Source: Anaerolineae bacterium (GTDB lineage: Bacteria > Chloroflexota > Anaerolineae > B4-G1). From it: a stretch of DNA of 18,931 bases. The stretch lies in the NCBI GenBank assembly GCA_030612585.1, contig JAUWNP010000076.1, forward strand, positions 1 to 18,931, read 5' to 3'. The position numbers and the translations under genes were made by a program. Shown here piece by piece: positions 1-6,151 of the stretch. The notes below the pieces were generated by a model, which saw only the letters and a list, made by a program, of their open reading frames with translations, did not search any database and was not told where the DNA came from. Each line of letters opens with the position of its first letter. Position 1 is the first letter of the stretch.

Positions 1-176
1 TGTGTGAGTGCCACGCGTGCCGTCATCCGCGAGACTCCGCACTCGGCGCAGATCTGCATTTCCGAGGGCAAAAGATCGCCGGGCCGCAGGAGGCCACTCA
101 GGATTTGCTGGCGCAGTTGCTCGCGGATCTGGTAGTAGAGTGGGATGGGACTGTCAGAATCTACGCGGAGGGACAC
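1..176 (-). CDS. GntR-family transcriptional regulator, N-terminal part only (runs off the left edge)
   Basis: This frame gives 58 codons from a GTG at 176-174 and stays open to the window edge. The protein starts MSLRVDSDSPIPLYYQIREQ and continues with LRQQILSGLLRPGDLLPSE, then ICAECGVSRMTARVAL. That is the characteristic GntR winged-helix N-terminus: the 'PLYYQI...QI..G.L.PGD.LPSE' block followed by the recognition helix 'GVSR.TAR.AL'. The start is fixed by an AGGAGG Shine-Dalgarno at 188-183, six bases before the GTG. The effector domain lies outside the window, so the subfamily cannot be named; 'PLYYQI' with 'SR.T.R.AL' is usual for HutC/YvoA-like members (family knowledge). A perfect promoter and a palindrome lie directly upstream, suggesting autoregulation. 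The two cysteines in the recognition-helix segment are a detail I cannot interpret. Confidence 0.9.
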   Translation of the reverse strand, partial: MSLRVDSDSPIPLYYQIREQLRQQILSGLLRPGDLLPSEMQICAECGVSRMTARVALT

Positions 177-195
177 ACCGGGCCTCCTGGCCAAT

Positions 196-205
196 TGTAT
201 ATACA
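196..205. promoter_or_regulatory. Palindrome at the transcription start, candidate GntR operator
   Basis: TGTATATACA is a perfect 10-base palindrome abutting the -10 box and covering the predicted transcription start. GntR-family repressors commonly bind short AT-rich dyads at their own promoter, so this is a reasonable autorepression site. A looser dyad, GTAT(197-200)...ATAC(213-216), overlaps it, so the true operator boundaries are uncertain. Confidence 0.5.
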
Positions 206-233
206 TTATATCATACGGCCCGGTGGGTGTCAA
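205..233 (-). promoter_or_regulatory. Consensus sigma-70 promoter of the GntR-family gene
   Basis: On the minus strand TTGACA lies at 233-228 and TATAAT at 210-205, separated by exactly 17 bases. Both hexamers match consensus fully. Transcription would start near 198, giving a leader of about 22 bases that contains the AGGAGG ribosome-binding site at 188-183. Such a perfect promoter normally needs a repressor to hold it down. Confidence 0.85.
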
Positions 234-428
234 CTCACGGCGCTGGCAGCGGCCTATCTTCCAGGCTCATGCCTCGTCGCGGGACAGCTTGTGGGATGCT
301 CCAGTTTATTCGTGTGCTCCTTTAGTTGTGTTGTAAACAAGGCGTGGCTCTTACCAGAAGCGCTCGAAGCGCTCCTGCTTGGTCTTGCAGATAGGGCAAC
401 GCTAGGTTCTCACCGCGAGCCAGACCAA
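234..428. other. Gene-free stretch between the GntR promoter and the helix-hairpin-helix gene
   Basis: I see no convincing gene here. A 9-base direct repeat, GAAGCGCTC, occurs twice back to back at 357-374. Because AGCGCT is self-complementary it can also fold into a short hairpin, but no T-run follows on the minus strand, so it is a poor terminator. In the same frame as the upstream helix-hairpin-helix gene, 404-351 reads stop-RCPICKTKQERFERFW-stop, which resembles a zinc-knuckle tail but has no start codon. A 36-codon GTG frame (432-322) overlaps the upstream stop codon and resembles nothing I know. Confidence 0.5.
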
Positions 429-878
429 TCACACTCGCCGGCCACCCTTGAGTTCATCCTGCAGAACCTCAAGCGCATCCCACTCGCCAGCAGCCGCCAG
501 GTTCGCTTGCTCGGGCCAGGTGGTAGGATCCGCCAACGCGGCAAGGCCGGCCTCTGTGAGAATCTGCCTCAGTCGGCTCATATCGGTCGCAGTCAGTTGT
601 GCAAAGGTCATGATGTCAGCCGCCTGGAGCACGCGGGATATCTTCGGCCCAATGCCCTCAATGCGCTTCAAATCATCAGGCGTTGGTGGCGCTGGCTTTG
701 CCACAGGTGCCGGCGCCTCGGCGACGCGAGATGGGGCTACTGTCCCAGCCTTGGCTGTTGGAACGGCCTCTTCCTCAGGGCGCAGGCGCAGAACATCGTC
801 GTTCGCGTCCGCTGTGACCGGGAGGAACTGGCCCTCTCCGTGGCCGACGACGGCGTGGGATTCGCCCTCCCCCGCCAA
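429..878 (-). CDS. Small helix-hairpin-helix protein
   Basis: This is a 149-residue protein. Residues 1-65 are low-complexity, rich in Ala, Pro, Glu and Val, and probably disordered. Residues 66-112 carry a helix-hairpin-helix unit: TPDDLKRIEGIGPKISRVL, then a second helical pair. Residues 118-147 form a conserved-looking tail (DPTTWPEQANLAAAGEWDAL, then LQDELKGGR). This pairing of 'IEGIGPKI' with 'WP.QA.LAA.G.W..L..LQ..L.GGR' occurs as a stand-alone protein, and fused to ribosomal protein L21, in several phyla (recalled). HhH units usually bind nucleic-acid backbone without sequence specificity; the function here is unknown. The TTG at 878 is the first possible start after an in-frame TAG at 887-885, with only a weak AGG upstream, so the start is uncertain. 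I see no membrane segment, though many relatives have one. Confidence 0.75.
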   Translation of the reverse strand: MAGEGESHAVVGHGEGQFLPVTADANDDVLRLRPEEEAVPTAKAGTVAPSRVAEAPAPVAKPAPPTPDDLKRIEGIGPKISRVLQAADIMTFAQLTATDMSRLRQILTEAGLAALADPTTWPEQANLAAAGEWDALEVLQDELKGGRRV

Positions 879-958
879 ATGGCTCTACCTGCCGCGTCCC
901 ACCCGTGGTACACTGTCTGTATCTTACGGAACTTTGGGGTGAGACACCTGTACGACCT

Positions 959-1441
959 TCAGCCGCCGGACGTCTCTTCGACCAACGCCCGCCATACGAT
1001 GCGTTCGTAGCCAGTTTCGATCAACTGCTCCAATTCCCTGGCAATGTAGGCGTAATCCATCCGCGTGCCCCCATACGGGTCGTAGATATCGTACATCTGC
1101 CCGACCATCTCGCTGAACAGATACACCTTGTGGGCATGCTCGGTGAAGGCCACCTTTAGTGCCTCAGCGTGATGGCGCGTCATCACCAGCACCAAATCGG
1201 CCTCGGCTATCAGTTCACGGGTGACATTGCGTGAGCGGTGGCCGTCCAGGTTTATCCCGCGCTGGGCCATTTCCTCGATGGCATACGCGCTCGCCGGTCG
1301 CCCTTCGGGTGCCCAGACGCCAGCAGAGCCTACCTGCCAATCTTGTCGTGCCCCGTCACGGGCCAGTCGTGCCCGCAACAACGCCTCCGCCATCGGAGAG
1401 CGACAAATATTCCCTGTGCAAACAACGAGCACCATCGGCAT
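959..1441 (-). CDS. Low-molecular-weight protein tyrosine phosphatase
   Basis: This is a 160-residue cytosolic phosphatase of the LMW-PTP family. The P-loop CTGNICRS (residues 8-15) contains the nucleophilic Cys8 and phosphate-binding Arg14 of the CX5RS signature. The general acid is expected in YDPYGG (Asp121), at the family's usual place near the C-terminus. The length is typical. An Ile follows the P-loop Asn; in the Bacillus arginine phosphatase YwlE this position is Thr and sets phospho-arginine specificity, so Ile favours phosphotyrosine (family knowledge plus inference). I chose the ATG at 1441-1439, which overlaps the upstream TGA as TGATG and follows a GAGGGA ribosome-binding site. 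A GTG one codon earlier is also possible. The overlap implies translational coupling to the preceding gene. An arsenate-reductase role is less likely, since I see no typical ArsC cysteine relay. Confidence 0.93.
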   Translation of the reverse strand: MPMVLVVCTGNICRSPMAEALLRARLARDGARQDWQVGSAGVWAPEGRPASAYAIEEMAQRGINLDGHRSRNVTRELIAEADLVLVMTRHHAEALKVAFTEHAHKVYLFSEMVGQMYDIYDPYGGTRMDYAYIARELEQLIETGYERIVWRALVEETSGG

Positions 1442-2565
1442 CACACTCCCTCGCCACCCATCTCGAAGGCCTCGACCAAGGCCATCAATCCTCCAGCCAC
1501 GACTGAATGTCCACCCATTACCACCGGCACCCGCGCCTCTGCCGCCGCGCGGGTGAAACGGCGCAAGAAGGGTTCCACCACCCTATCCCACCGGTACAGA
1601 TCGGAGTTGAAACGATCGGGCGTCGAGGGCCACAGCCCCCGCGCCGCCAGGATCACACGATTGTCGAGCAACACCCCATCAACCAGATTCGCCAACTCGT
1701 CAAAGAAGCCCTCAACACCGGACAACTCCAGATAGTCGGCCAGCAGCGAGCGCACCTCCCCCTGCTCCTGCCGGCCACTGGCCCGCATCCCCCGCTCCTC
1801 GGCGAAAACCCGCACCCAACAACGGGTTGCCCGCTCCAGCGCGGCCCAGGCCGCTGACGACGCCCGGCCCACGACTGCCATGCTCCCACCATCACAGGCC
1901 ATTGCGGCCAGCACCCCGTCCAACTGCGGTGCCTCCCAGCCCAGCCTGTCGAGGAAACGACGCAGACACAGCCCGATACCCGGATGACGGTGCACAATCA
2001 GCAGGTCCGCCGGCGTGTCCAGGTCAAAGCGTGTAGCGGCCGATGCGGGCAGACTCTCGACCGGCAGGCCGCCCTCGTGAGCCAGCGCCCAGGCCACCGC
2101 GTTGTCATTCACCTCCTGAACGATCAGCGGCGCAATCTCATCCGCAGGGACGAACCCCACCCAATCACAGGAGTGCAGGTTGTTGGTGACCACCAGCCGC
2201 TCCGCGTCCGCCAGCCGGGCCAGTACCTGGGCCCAGTGCTCGCTGCTCAGCAGCGGGGCCGAAGCGCCTCCGCTGTAAAGCACGCGTTGCGCTTCGTACC
2301 GCTCAATCAGCCCGGCCAGCCGTCGTCCAAAGTGAAAAGGTTCCCCCGGCGGATCGAGATCCACCTCGACCGGCAGGCCGGTCAGCATATCGCCCCATGC
2401 AGGATCATCGGTGGCGACCACAGCCCGGCCGATCATACCTGTGCGCAGTAACAGTTCCAGCAAGTCGCACGCAGCGGCCCGGTGCGCTCCGTCCAGCGCC
2501 CGTTCCACATCACTCTGCCCCCACCCCCCGACCAAGAGGAACAGGGTTGTCTCCCCACCCGCCAC
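1441..2565 (-). CDS. Two-domain protein with a MobA/CofC-like nucleotidyltransferase-fold N-terminus
   Basis: This 374-residue protein is not one I can name. Residues 1-195 read like a GT-A nucleotidyltransferase. A strand ending VVATDD (49-54) is followed by RVLYSGGASAPLLSSEHW (94-111), which resembles the 'vLy.G.D.P.L....' segment of MobA/CofC-type enzymes. RFDLDTPADLLI (179-190) matches the 'D.DTP.DL' closing motif of that fold. The classical N-terminal G-rich nucleotide loop is weak (LLVGGWGQSD, 10-19). Residues 200-374 form a second, mainly helical domain with LLDNRVILAARG and the segment PVVMGGHSVVAGGLMALVEA, which I do not recognise. The GTG at 2565 has a strong AGGAGG site 5 nt away. 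The gene overlaps the phosphatase downstream. It may act on a sugar- or cofactor-nucleotide; the substrate is unknown. Confidence 0.75.
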   Translation of the reverse strand: MAGGETTLFLLVGGWGQSDVERALDGAHRAAACDLLELLLRTGMIGRAVVATDDPAWGDMLTGLPVEVDLDPPGEPFHFGRRLAGLIERYEAQRVLYSGGASAPLLSSEHWAQVLARLADAERLVVTNNLHSCDWVGFVPADEIAPLIVQEVNDNAVAWALAHEGGLPVESLPASAATRFDLDTPADLLIVHRHPGIGLCLRRFLDRLGWEAPQLDGVLAAMACDGGSMAVVGRASSAAWAALERATRCWVRVFAEERGMRASGRQEQGEVRSLLADYLELSGVEGFFDELANLVDGVLLDNRVILAARGLWPSTPDRFNSDLYRWDRVVEPFLRRFTRAAAEARVPVVMGGHSVVAGGLMALVEAFEMGGEGV

Positions 2566-2582
2566 ATCCTCCTCCTACACCA

Positions 2583-2609
2583 AGGGGGCTCGGTTGGCCC
2601 GAGCCCCCT
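2583..2609 (-). terminator. 11-bp GC-rich hairpin between hpf and the next gene
   Basis: AGGGGGCTCGG (2583-2593) pairs perfectly with CCGAGCCCCCT (2599-2609) around a 5-base loop. It lies 74 nt after the hpf stop and ends 17 nt before the next start codon. The minus-strand sequence after it is TGGTGTAGGAGG, with no U-run, so it is not a classical intrinsic terminator. Transcript-end protection or partial attenuation are alternatives. A smaller 5-bp stem lies at 2657-2670, just after the hpf stop. Confidence 0.5.
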
Positions 2610-2683
2610 CGCGCACGTCCTGCCGCACCAAGCGTCCATCCGAAAAGCCAGCAGCAGCCTGAAGCCAGGCGTGGGAACCCGGT

Positions 2684-3220
2684 CTAAGCAAGCGCCGGCT
2701 GCAACAAGCCGTAGTTACCGTCATCCCGCCTGTACACCACGTTGATGGCCCCCTCGTCCGCATTCAGAAAGACGTAAAAATGGTGGCCCAGCAAATCCAT
2801 TTGCTCAACCGCCTCCTCCGGCATCATCGGCCGGAGTTCGAAACGCTTGACACGGACAATCTCTCCCTCTGTCTCCTCCACCGGCTCTTCAATAGGGAGT
2901 TCCTCAGTGACCGCGTGCCACCGATTCCGGCGCTTGCCCTTGTACCGCGCAATCCGGCGGTACATCTTATCCAATACCGCGTCAATCGAAGCGAATATGT
3001 CGCCGGTACGTTCTTCAGTCCTCAGGATCGTACCTGGCACCCACACCGTTAACTGCGCTATCTGCCGATGGGCGGCGCTGCGCGTGTTCTCTACTGCCAA
3101 ATCAACCCGCGCTTCTTCGATCAAAGGCAAATAGCGATCCAGTTTCTCAACCTTATGCTCCACATAATCCCTCAAATGCGGATTCACTTCCATGTTTCGG
3201 GCGAAGATAGACACTTCCAT
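2684..3220 (-). CDS. hpf: Long-form ribosome hibernation-promoting factor (HPF/YfiA family)
   Basis: This is a 178-residue protein. Residues 1-100 are the HPF/YfiA domain, which occupies the mRNA/tRNA channel of the 30S subunit: it starts MEVSIFARNMEVNPHLRDYV and has a basic stretch RRIARYKGKRRNRW near its end. Residues about 122-175 form the C-terminal dimerisation domain of long HPFs, recognisable in VRVKRFELRPMMPEEAVEQM and then LLGHHFYVFLNAD...INVVYRRDDGNYGLLQP. Long HPFs bring 70S ribosomes together as inactive 100S dimers (family knowledge). The acidic linker (residues 104-118, many Glu) between the domains is also typical. The ATG at 3220-3218 is chosen because AAGGAGG lies 7 nt upstream; an in-frame upstream extension lacks this. 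An inverted-repeat element lies 70-186 nt upstream of the start codon. Confidence 0.95.
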   Translation of the reverse strand: MEVSIFARNMEVNPHLRDYVEHKVEKLDRYLPLIEEARVDLAVENTRSAAHRQIAQLTVWVPGTILRTEERTGDIFASIDAVLDKMYRRIARYKGKRRNRWHAVTEELPIEEPVEETEGEIVRVKRFELRPMMPEEAVEQMDLLGHHFYVFLNADEGAINVVYRRDDGNYGLLQPALA

Positions 3221-3289
3221 TGGACTTCCTCCTTTGCAATATATTTGGCGTATACTGAACACACGTGAAAACCAGAACGGTTACTACTC

Positions 3290-3406
3290 AGGTGCAACGC
3301 ACTTTTGCTACAAATCTGCTGTTCTACAGTGCAATCCACTGCGAGTACTCGTGGCAGGCTGCTGGACGAAATCGCTGAAATGGCGAGAAACAAGTGCGTT
3401 GCACCT
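3290..3406. repeat. 117-bp element bounded by 15-bp perfect inverted repeats
   Basis: AGGTGCAACGCACTT (3290-3304) is exactly the reverse complement of AAGTGCGTTGCACCT (3392-3406). The interior contains a perfect 10-base palindrome CGAGTACTCG (3342-3351) and a CAGTG/CACTG stem around 3327-3340, so the whole unit can fold. No open frame is present. The shape fits a MITE-like or other interspersed non-coding repeat between comFC and hpf. I see no clear target-site duplication. A regulatory leader structure is the alternative. Confidence 0.6.
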
Positions 3407-3411
3407 CATGG

Positions 3412-3427
3412 CTGGGTAATTACCCAG
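3412..3427. promoter_or_regulatory. 16-bp perfect palindrome next to the comFC stop
   Basis: CTGGGTAATTACCCAG is perfectly self-complementary over 16 bases and lies 7 bases beyond the comFC stop codon (3435). As RNA it would form a 6-bp stem with an AATT loop, but no U-run follows on the minus strand. It could be a protein-binding dyad or a weak terminator/processing hairpin for comFC. Confidence 0.45.
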
Positions 3428-3434
3428 AACGTAT

Positions 3435-4157
3435 TTAGCGCGCATGGGCCAGTGTCAAAGCCTGCACACCCCGCGCTCCTCCCTCGTATAGGGCCACGGC
3501 GCAGGCTTCCAGTGTAGAGCCCGTGGTACATACGTCGTCAATCAACAACACCTGCTTACCGGTCAGTGCGTCGCCGGAGCAACGGAAAGCGCCGTGCACA
3601 TTCTCTTCCCGCCGCCTGGCGTCGAGTTTGACTTGCGGGGCCGTTATACGCCACCGCACCAGCGCCTGCTCGTCCACCACCAGTCCAACCCGGCGTGCCA
3701 TCTCGTGGGCCAGCAACGCCGCCTGATTATATCCCCGCTCGCGCAGACGGGCAGTATGCAACGGGACAGGCACCACGACGTCGGCCGGCATTGGATGCTG
3801 CATCCAGTAGGTTACCATCAGGCCACCCAGAGGCCCGGCCAGCGCAGTGCGCCCGCGATACTTGAGCCAGTGTATCGCCTCGCGGAGCGTCCCCTCAGAG
3901 TAGACCACCGAGCGTATACATTCGATCCGCAATGGAGCAGTCCGGCAACGTGCGCAAAGTCCATCGGCCACAACCACGTCTCCACAGCGGGCGCAAAAAG
4001 GAGGCTCAACGCGAGGGACCTGGGCCAGGCAGTCGGCACACAGCCACGCGCCCACCTGGTGACAACCGATACAATGTGGGGGAAACAGAAGGTCCAGGAA
4101 CTGGTTGCGAAAATCACACCAGTGGAGACCAATCGTCTCAATGATCGACACAGGCAA
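3435..4157 (-). CDS. comFC: ComFC-family phosphoribosyltransferase-like competence protein
   Basis: This is a 240-residue protein. The N-terminal third is a zinc-binding segment with four CXXC pairs: Cys29/32, Cys40/43, Cys55/58 and Cys68/71. The C-terminal part is the phosphoribosyltransferase-like domain: VVVPVPLH (127-134), RERGYNQAALLAHEMAR (139-155), and the PRPP-loop motif VLLIDDVCTTGSTL (203-216). This is the full ComFC/GntX/ComF layout at normal length. ComF proteins are needed for DNA uptake in naturally competent bacteria and bind single-stranded DNA; the enzyme activity, if any, is not settled (family knowledge). The TTG at 4157, with GGGG about five bases upstream, is the first start after an in-frame stop; GTG at 4151 is an alternative. 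It starts 45 nt after tadC, so it may be read through from the Tad operon. Confidence 0.9.
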   Translation of the reverse strand: MPVSIIETIGLHWCDFRNQFLDLLFPPHCIGCHQVGAWLCADCLAQVPRVEPPFCARCGDVVVADGLCARCRTAPLRIECIRSVVYSEGTLREAIHWLKYRGRTALAGPLGGLMVTYWMQHPMPADVVVPVPLHTARLRERGYNQAALLAHEMARRVGLVVDEQALVRWRITAPQVKLDARRREENVHGAFRCSGDALTGKQVLLIDDVCTTGSTLEACAVALYEGGARGVQALTLAHAR

Positions 4158-4202
4158 GGAAGCCCCATCCCCGACGTCAAATTCCTACACCAGCCTGTTC
4201 AC

Positions 4203-5141
4203 CTAAAACCCAAAGCCGCCTACGTCCATCGTCATCAGCGTGATCACACTCGGTCCCAGCAAGACGATGAAAATAGCAGGAAAGATCAGAAAAGCAATCG
4301 CAGGTAGCATTTTGATCCCCGCCTGGCGAGCCAATTCTTCAGCCCGCTGACGCCGCCGCACACGCATCTGGTCCGACTGGATGCGCAATACCTTGGCAAT
4401 ACTGACACCCAGTTGATCCGCCTGGATGATAGCCGCCACAAAAGTCCCCACGTCCCGGACATCCATGTTGTCCGACATATCACGCAGCGCCTCGCGCCGC
4501 AGTTTGCCCAACTGGATCTCCTGGAGCACTCGCATGAACGCTACGCTCAGTGCATCATCCCACTTCTCGGCCACCCTGCCCAGAGCAGCGTCGAAGCCCA
4601 AACCCGCTTCAACACAGATCGTCAGTAAATCGAGCGCATCGGGCAGAGACTTGATGATATTCTCTTGTCGGCTTTTGATCTTGCGCCCCAGCGACAACAC
4701 CGGCATATAGTAACCTAATCCAATCCCCACCACAACTAGCAGTATGCGCTGCATGACGGGCAGAGTCTTTGCCACAAAAAACAAAGCAAACCCCAGCCCT
4801 CCCAACAGCAGCGCCGCCAACACACGGAGGCCCAGGAACCTGGTGATCTCGTAGGGATTACCCGCCAGGTCAAGTTTATGCTGTAACGCTTCTGAGCTCT
4901 GCTTCGGCGAGAAGCGCACCACGAACTCCGCCAGGCCCGTAGTCAAAGGTAGTAGTACGCGCTCAATGAAGGGCTGGGACAGTTCGATCTCTTCCAGGGT
5001 GGGGGGGCGTTCCAGTGTGCCGAACTCCGCCAGACGGTCCTCAATAGCACCAGGTTGTCGTGACCGGCCCAGCCCAATGATAACCAGACCCAGGCCGCCT
5101 AGCACAAACACACCCAAAGCGATCAACATGGCGACTTGCAT
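4203..5141 (-). CDS. tadC: TadC, Tad pilus inner-membrane platform protein
   Basis: This is a 312-residue polytopic membrane protein. A hydrophobic segment lies at 4-24, two close ones near 103-125 and 130-150, and one at 279-302. The type II secretion F domain occupies about 166-293, beginning LPDALDLLTICVEAGLGFDA, with the conserved loop GVSIAKVLRIQSDQMRVRRR before the last membrane helices. TadC pairs with TadB to form the platform that couples the TadA/CpaF motor to pilin extrusion (family knowledge). The ATG at 5141 has a strong GGAGGTG site 6 nt upstream and lies 18 nt after the tadB stop, as expected for an operon. Nothing is truncated. It is called TadC rather than TadB because it is the second of the tandem F-domain genes and has the longer charged region between the N-terminal helix and the paired helices. 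Confidence 0.93.
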   Translation of the reverse strand: MQVAMLIALGVFVLGGLGLVIIGLGRSRQPGAIEDRLAEFGTLERPPTLEEIELSQPFIERVLLPLTTGLAEFVVRFSPKQSSEALQHKLDLAGNPYEITRFLGLRVLAALLLGGLGFALFFVAKTLPVMQRILLVVVGIGLGYYMPVLSLGRKIKSRQENIIKSLPDALDLLTICVEAGLGFDAALGRVAEKWDDALSVAFMRVLQEIQLGKLRREALRDMSDNMDVRDVGTFVAAIIQADQLGVSIAKVLRIQSDQMRVRRRQRAEELARQAGIKMLPAIAFLIFPAIFIVLLGPSVITLMTMDVGGFGF

Positions 5142-5159
5142 GTCTGCACCTCCTGGTAA

Positions 5160-6095
5160 CTACACATCAATGTCCACGATCTTGCCGATGACCACAAAAC
5201 CCGCCACAATCCCCAAGACCGCCACACCAACCATGATCCACCCGCAGCGCTCGGTAAACAACAGCGACATGAGGTCCGGCTGGATGAGATAGACAACCAC
5301 CGAGAGGACGATCGGAACCATGGCCACCATGTAGCCCGAAATGCGGCTCTGAGCCGTGAGGGCACGGATATCGCCTCTTATCCGCACCCGCTCCCGGATG
5401 GTATGACTGATCGAGTCGAGCACCTCCGCCAGGTTACCGCCCACCTCGCGCTGCACATTGATGGCCGTGATCATCATGTCCAGGTCATCGCTGGGAACGC
5501 GACGTAGCATGTTGCTCAGTGAGCGCTCCAGTGTCAGGCCGAGTTGTACCTCCTGCCCGACTCGCCCAAACTCGGTGGAGATTGGTTCCCCCATCTCCTG
5601 TGCTACCGCATCCATCGCCTGCATGACGCTGTAACCTGCGCGGAGAGAATTGACCATCAGGTTGATGGTGTCGCCCAGTTGATCGTTGAACGCTCGCAAT
5701 CGCCGGCCTCGCAGAAACGCGATGTACCAACGGGGAGCGAAGAAGCATACTACACATGCCAACACCGCTGCTATGACCTGGCGCGTCAGGAGGTAGGCCA
5801 CACCCCCGCCCAGGATCATCACAATCAGCGTTGCCGCCAGAAACTCAACTACCGTTAGTTTGATGTCCGCGCGCGCCAATTGGGTGGCCAGGTCAGCCGC
5901 CACCCCCCCGCGGACCAGCGCACGGTTTAGAGCATCCCCCAATGGTGAACGACGCTCAGTAACAACAGTCGTCTCTACACTCTCCAGGCCCAGCCGGTCT
6001 TCGATAAGAGAACGGCCGGCCCGGCGGGACAAGACGATCCCTCCCACTATCACACTCAAGCCGATTGCTGCAAGTGCCACTGGTACCCAGAGCAT
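5160..6095 (-). CDS. tadB: TadB, Tad pilus inner-membrane platform protein
   Basis: This is a 311-residue membrane protein. One helix at residues 3-22 is followed by a soluble segment, two hydrophobic stretches near 84-103 and 106-121, then the type II secretion F domain (about 140-270). That domain begins LGDTINLMVNSLRAGYSVMQ and contains REVGGNLAEVLDSISHTIRE. Two terminal helices follow, near 253-272 and 286-305. This is the standard TadB architecture and length. With TadC it forms the membrane platform on which the CpaF hexamer acts. The ATG at 6095 has a GGAGG site upstream. It lies 56 nt after cpaF and 18 nt before tadC, within one operon. I see no missing conserved segment. Confidence 0.93.
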   Translation of the reverse strand: MLWVPVALAAIGLSVIVGGIVLSRRAGRSLIEDRLGLESVETTVVTERRSPLGDALNRALVRGGVAADLATQLARADIKLTVVEFLAATLIVMILGGGVAYLLTRQVIAAVLACVVCFFAPRWYIAFLRGRRLRAFNDQLGDTINLMVNSLRAGYSVMQAMDAVAQEMGEPISTEFGRVGQEVQLGLTLERSLSNMLRRVPSDDLDMMITAINVQREVGGNLAEVLDSISHTIRERVRIRGDIRALTAQSRISGYMVAMVPIVLSVVVYLIQPDLMSLLFTERCGWIMVGVAVLGIVAGFVVIGKIVDIDV

Positions 6096-6151
6096 CCTCA
6101 GTCCTCCGCTCGGCGCTTCCCTTCCCCACGGCAGGGTGTGAGAAGCAAGCC

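Noticed and set aside
322..432. Minus-strand 36-codon frame starting GTG and overlapping the helix-hairpin-helix stop
   Set aside because: There is only a weak upstream AAGGGTGG, no family resemblance and the length is within chance for GC-rich DNA.
105..1010. Plus-strand open frame of 301 codons
   Set aside because: It overlaps the GntR N-terminus, the helix-hairpin-helix gene and the phosphatase end on the opposite strand, all of which have family motifs.
3229..3289. Possible hpf promoter in the AT-rich stretch with TATACG and TATATT hexamers
   Set aside because: No acceptable -35 hexamer lies at 16-18 bases from either, so I cannot support a specific promoter.
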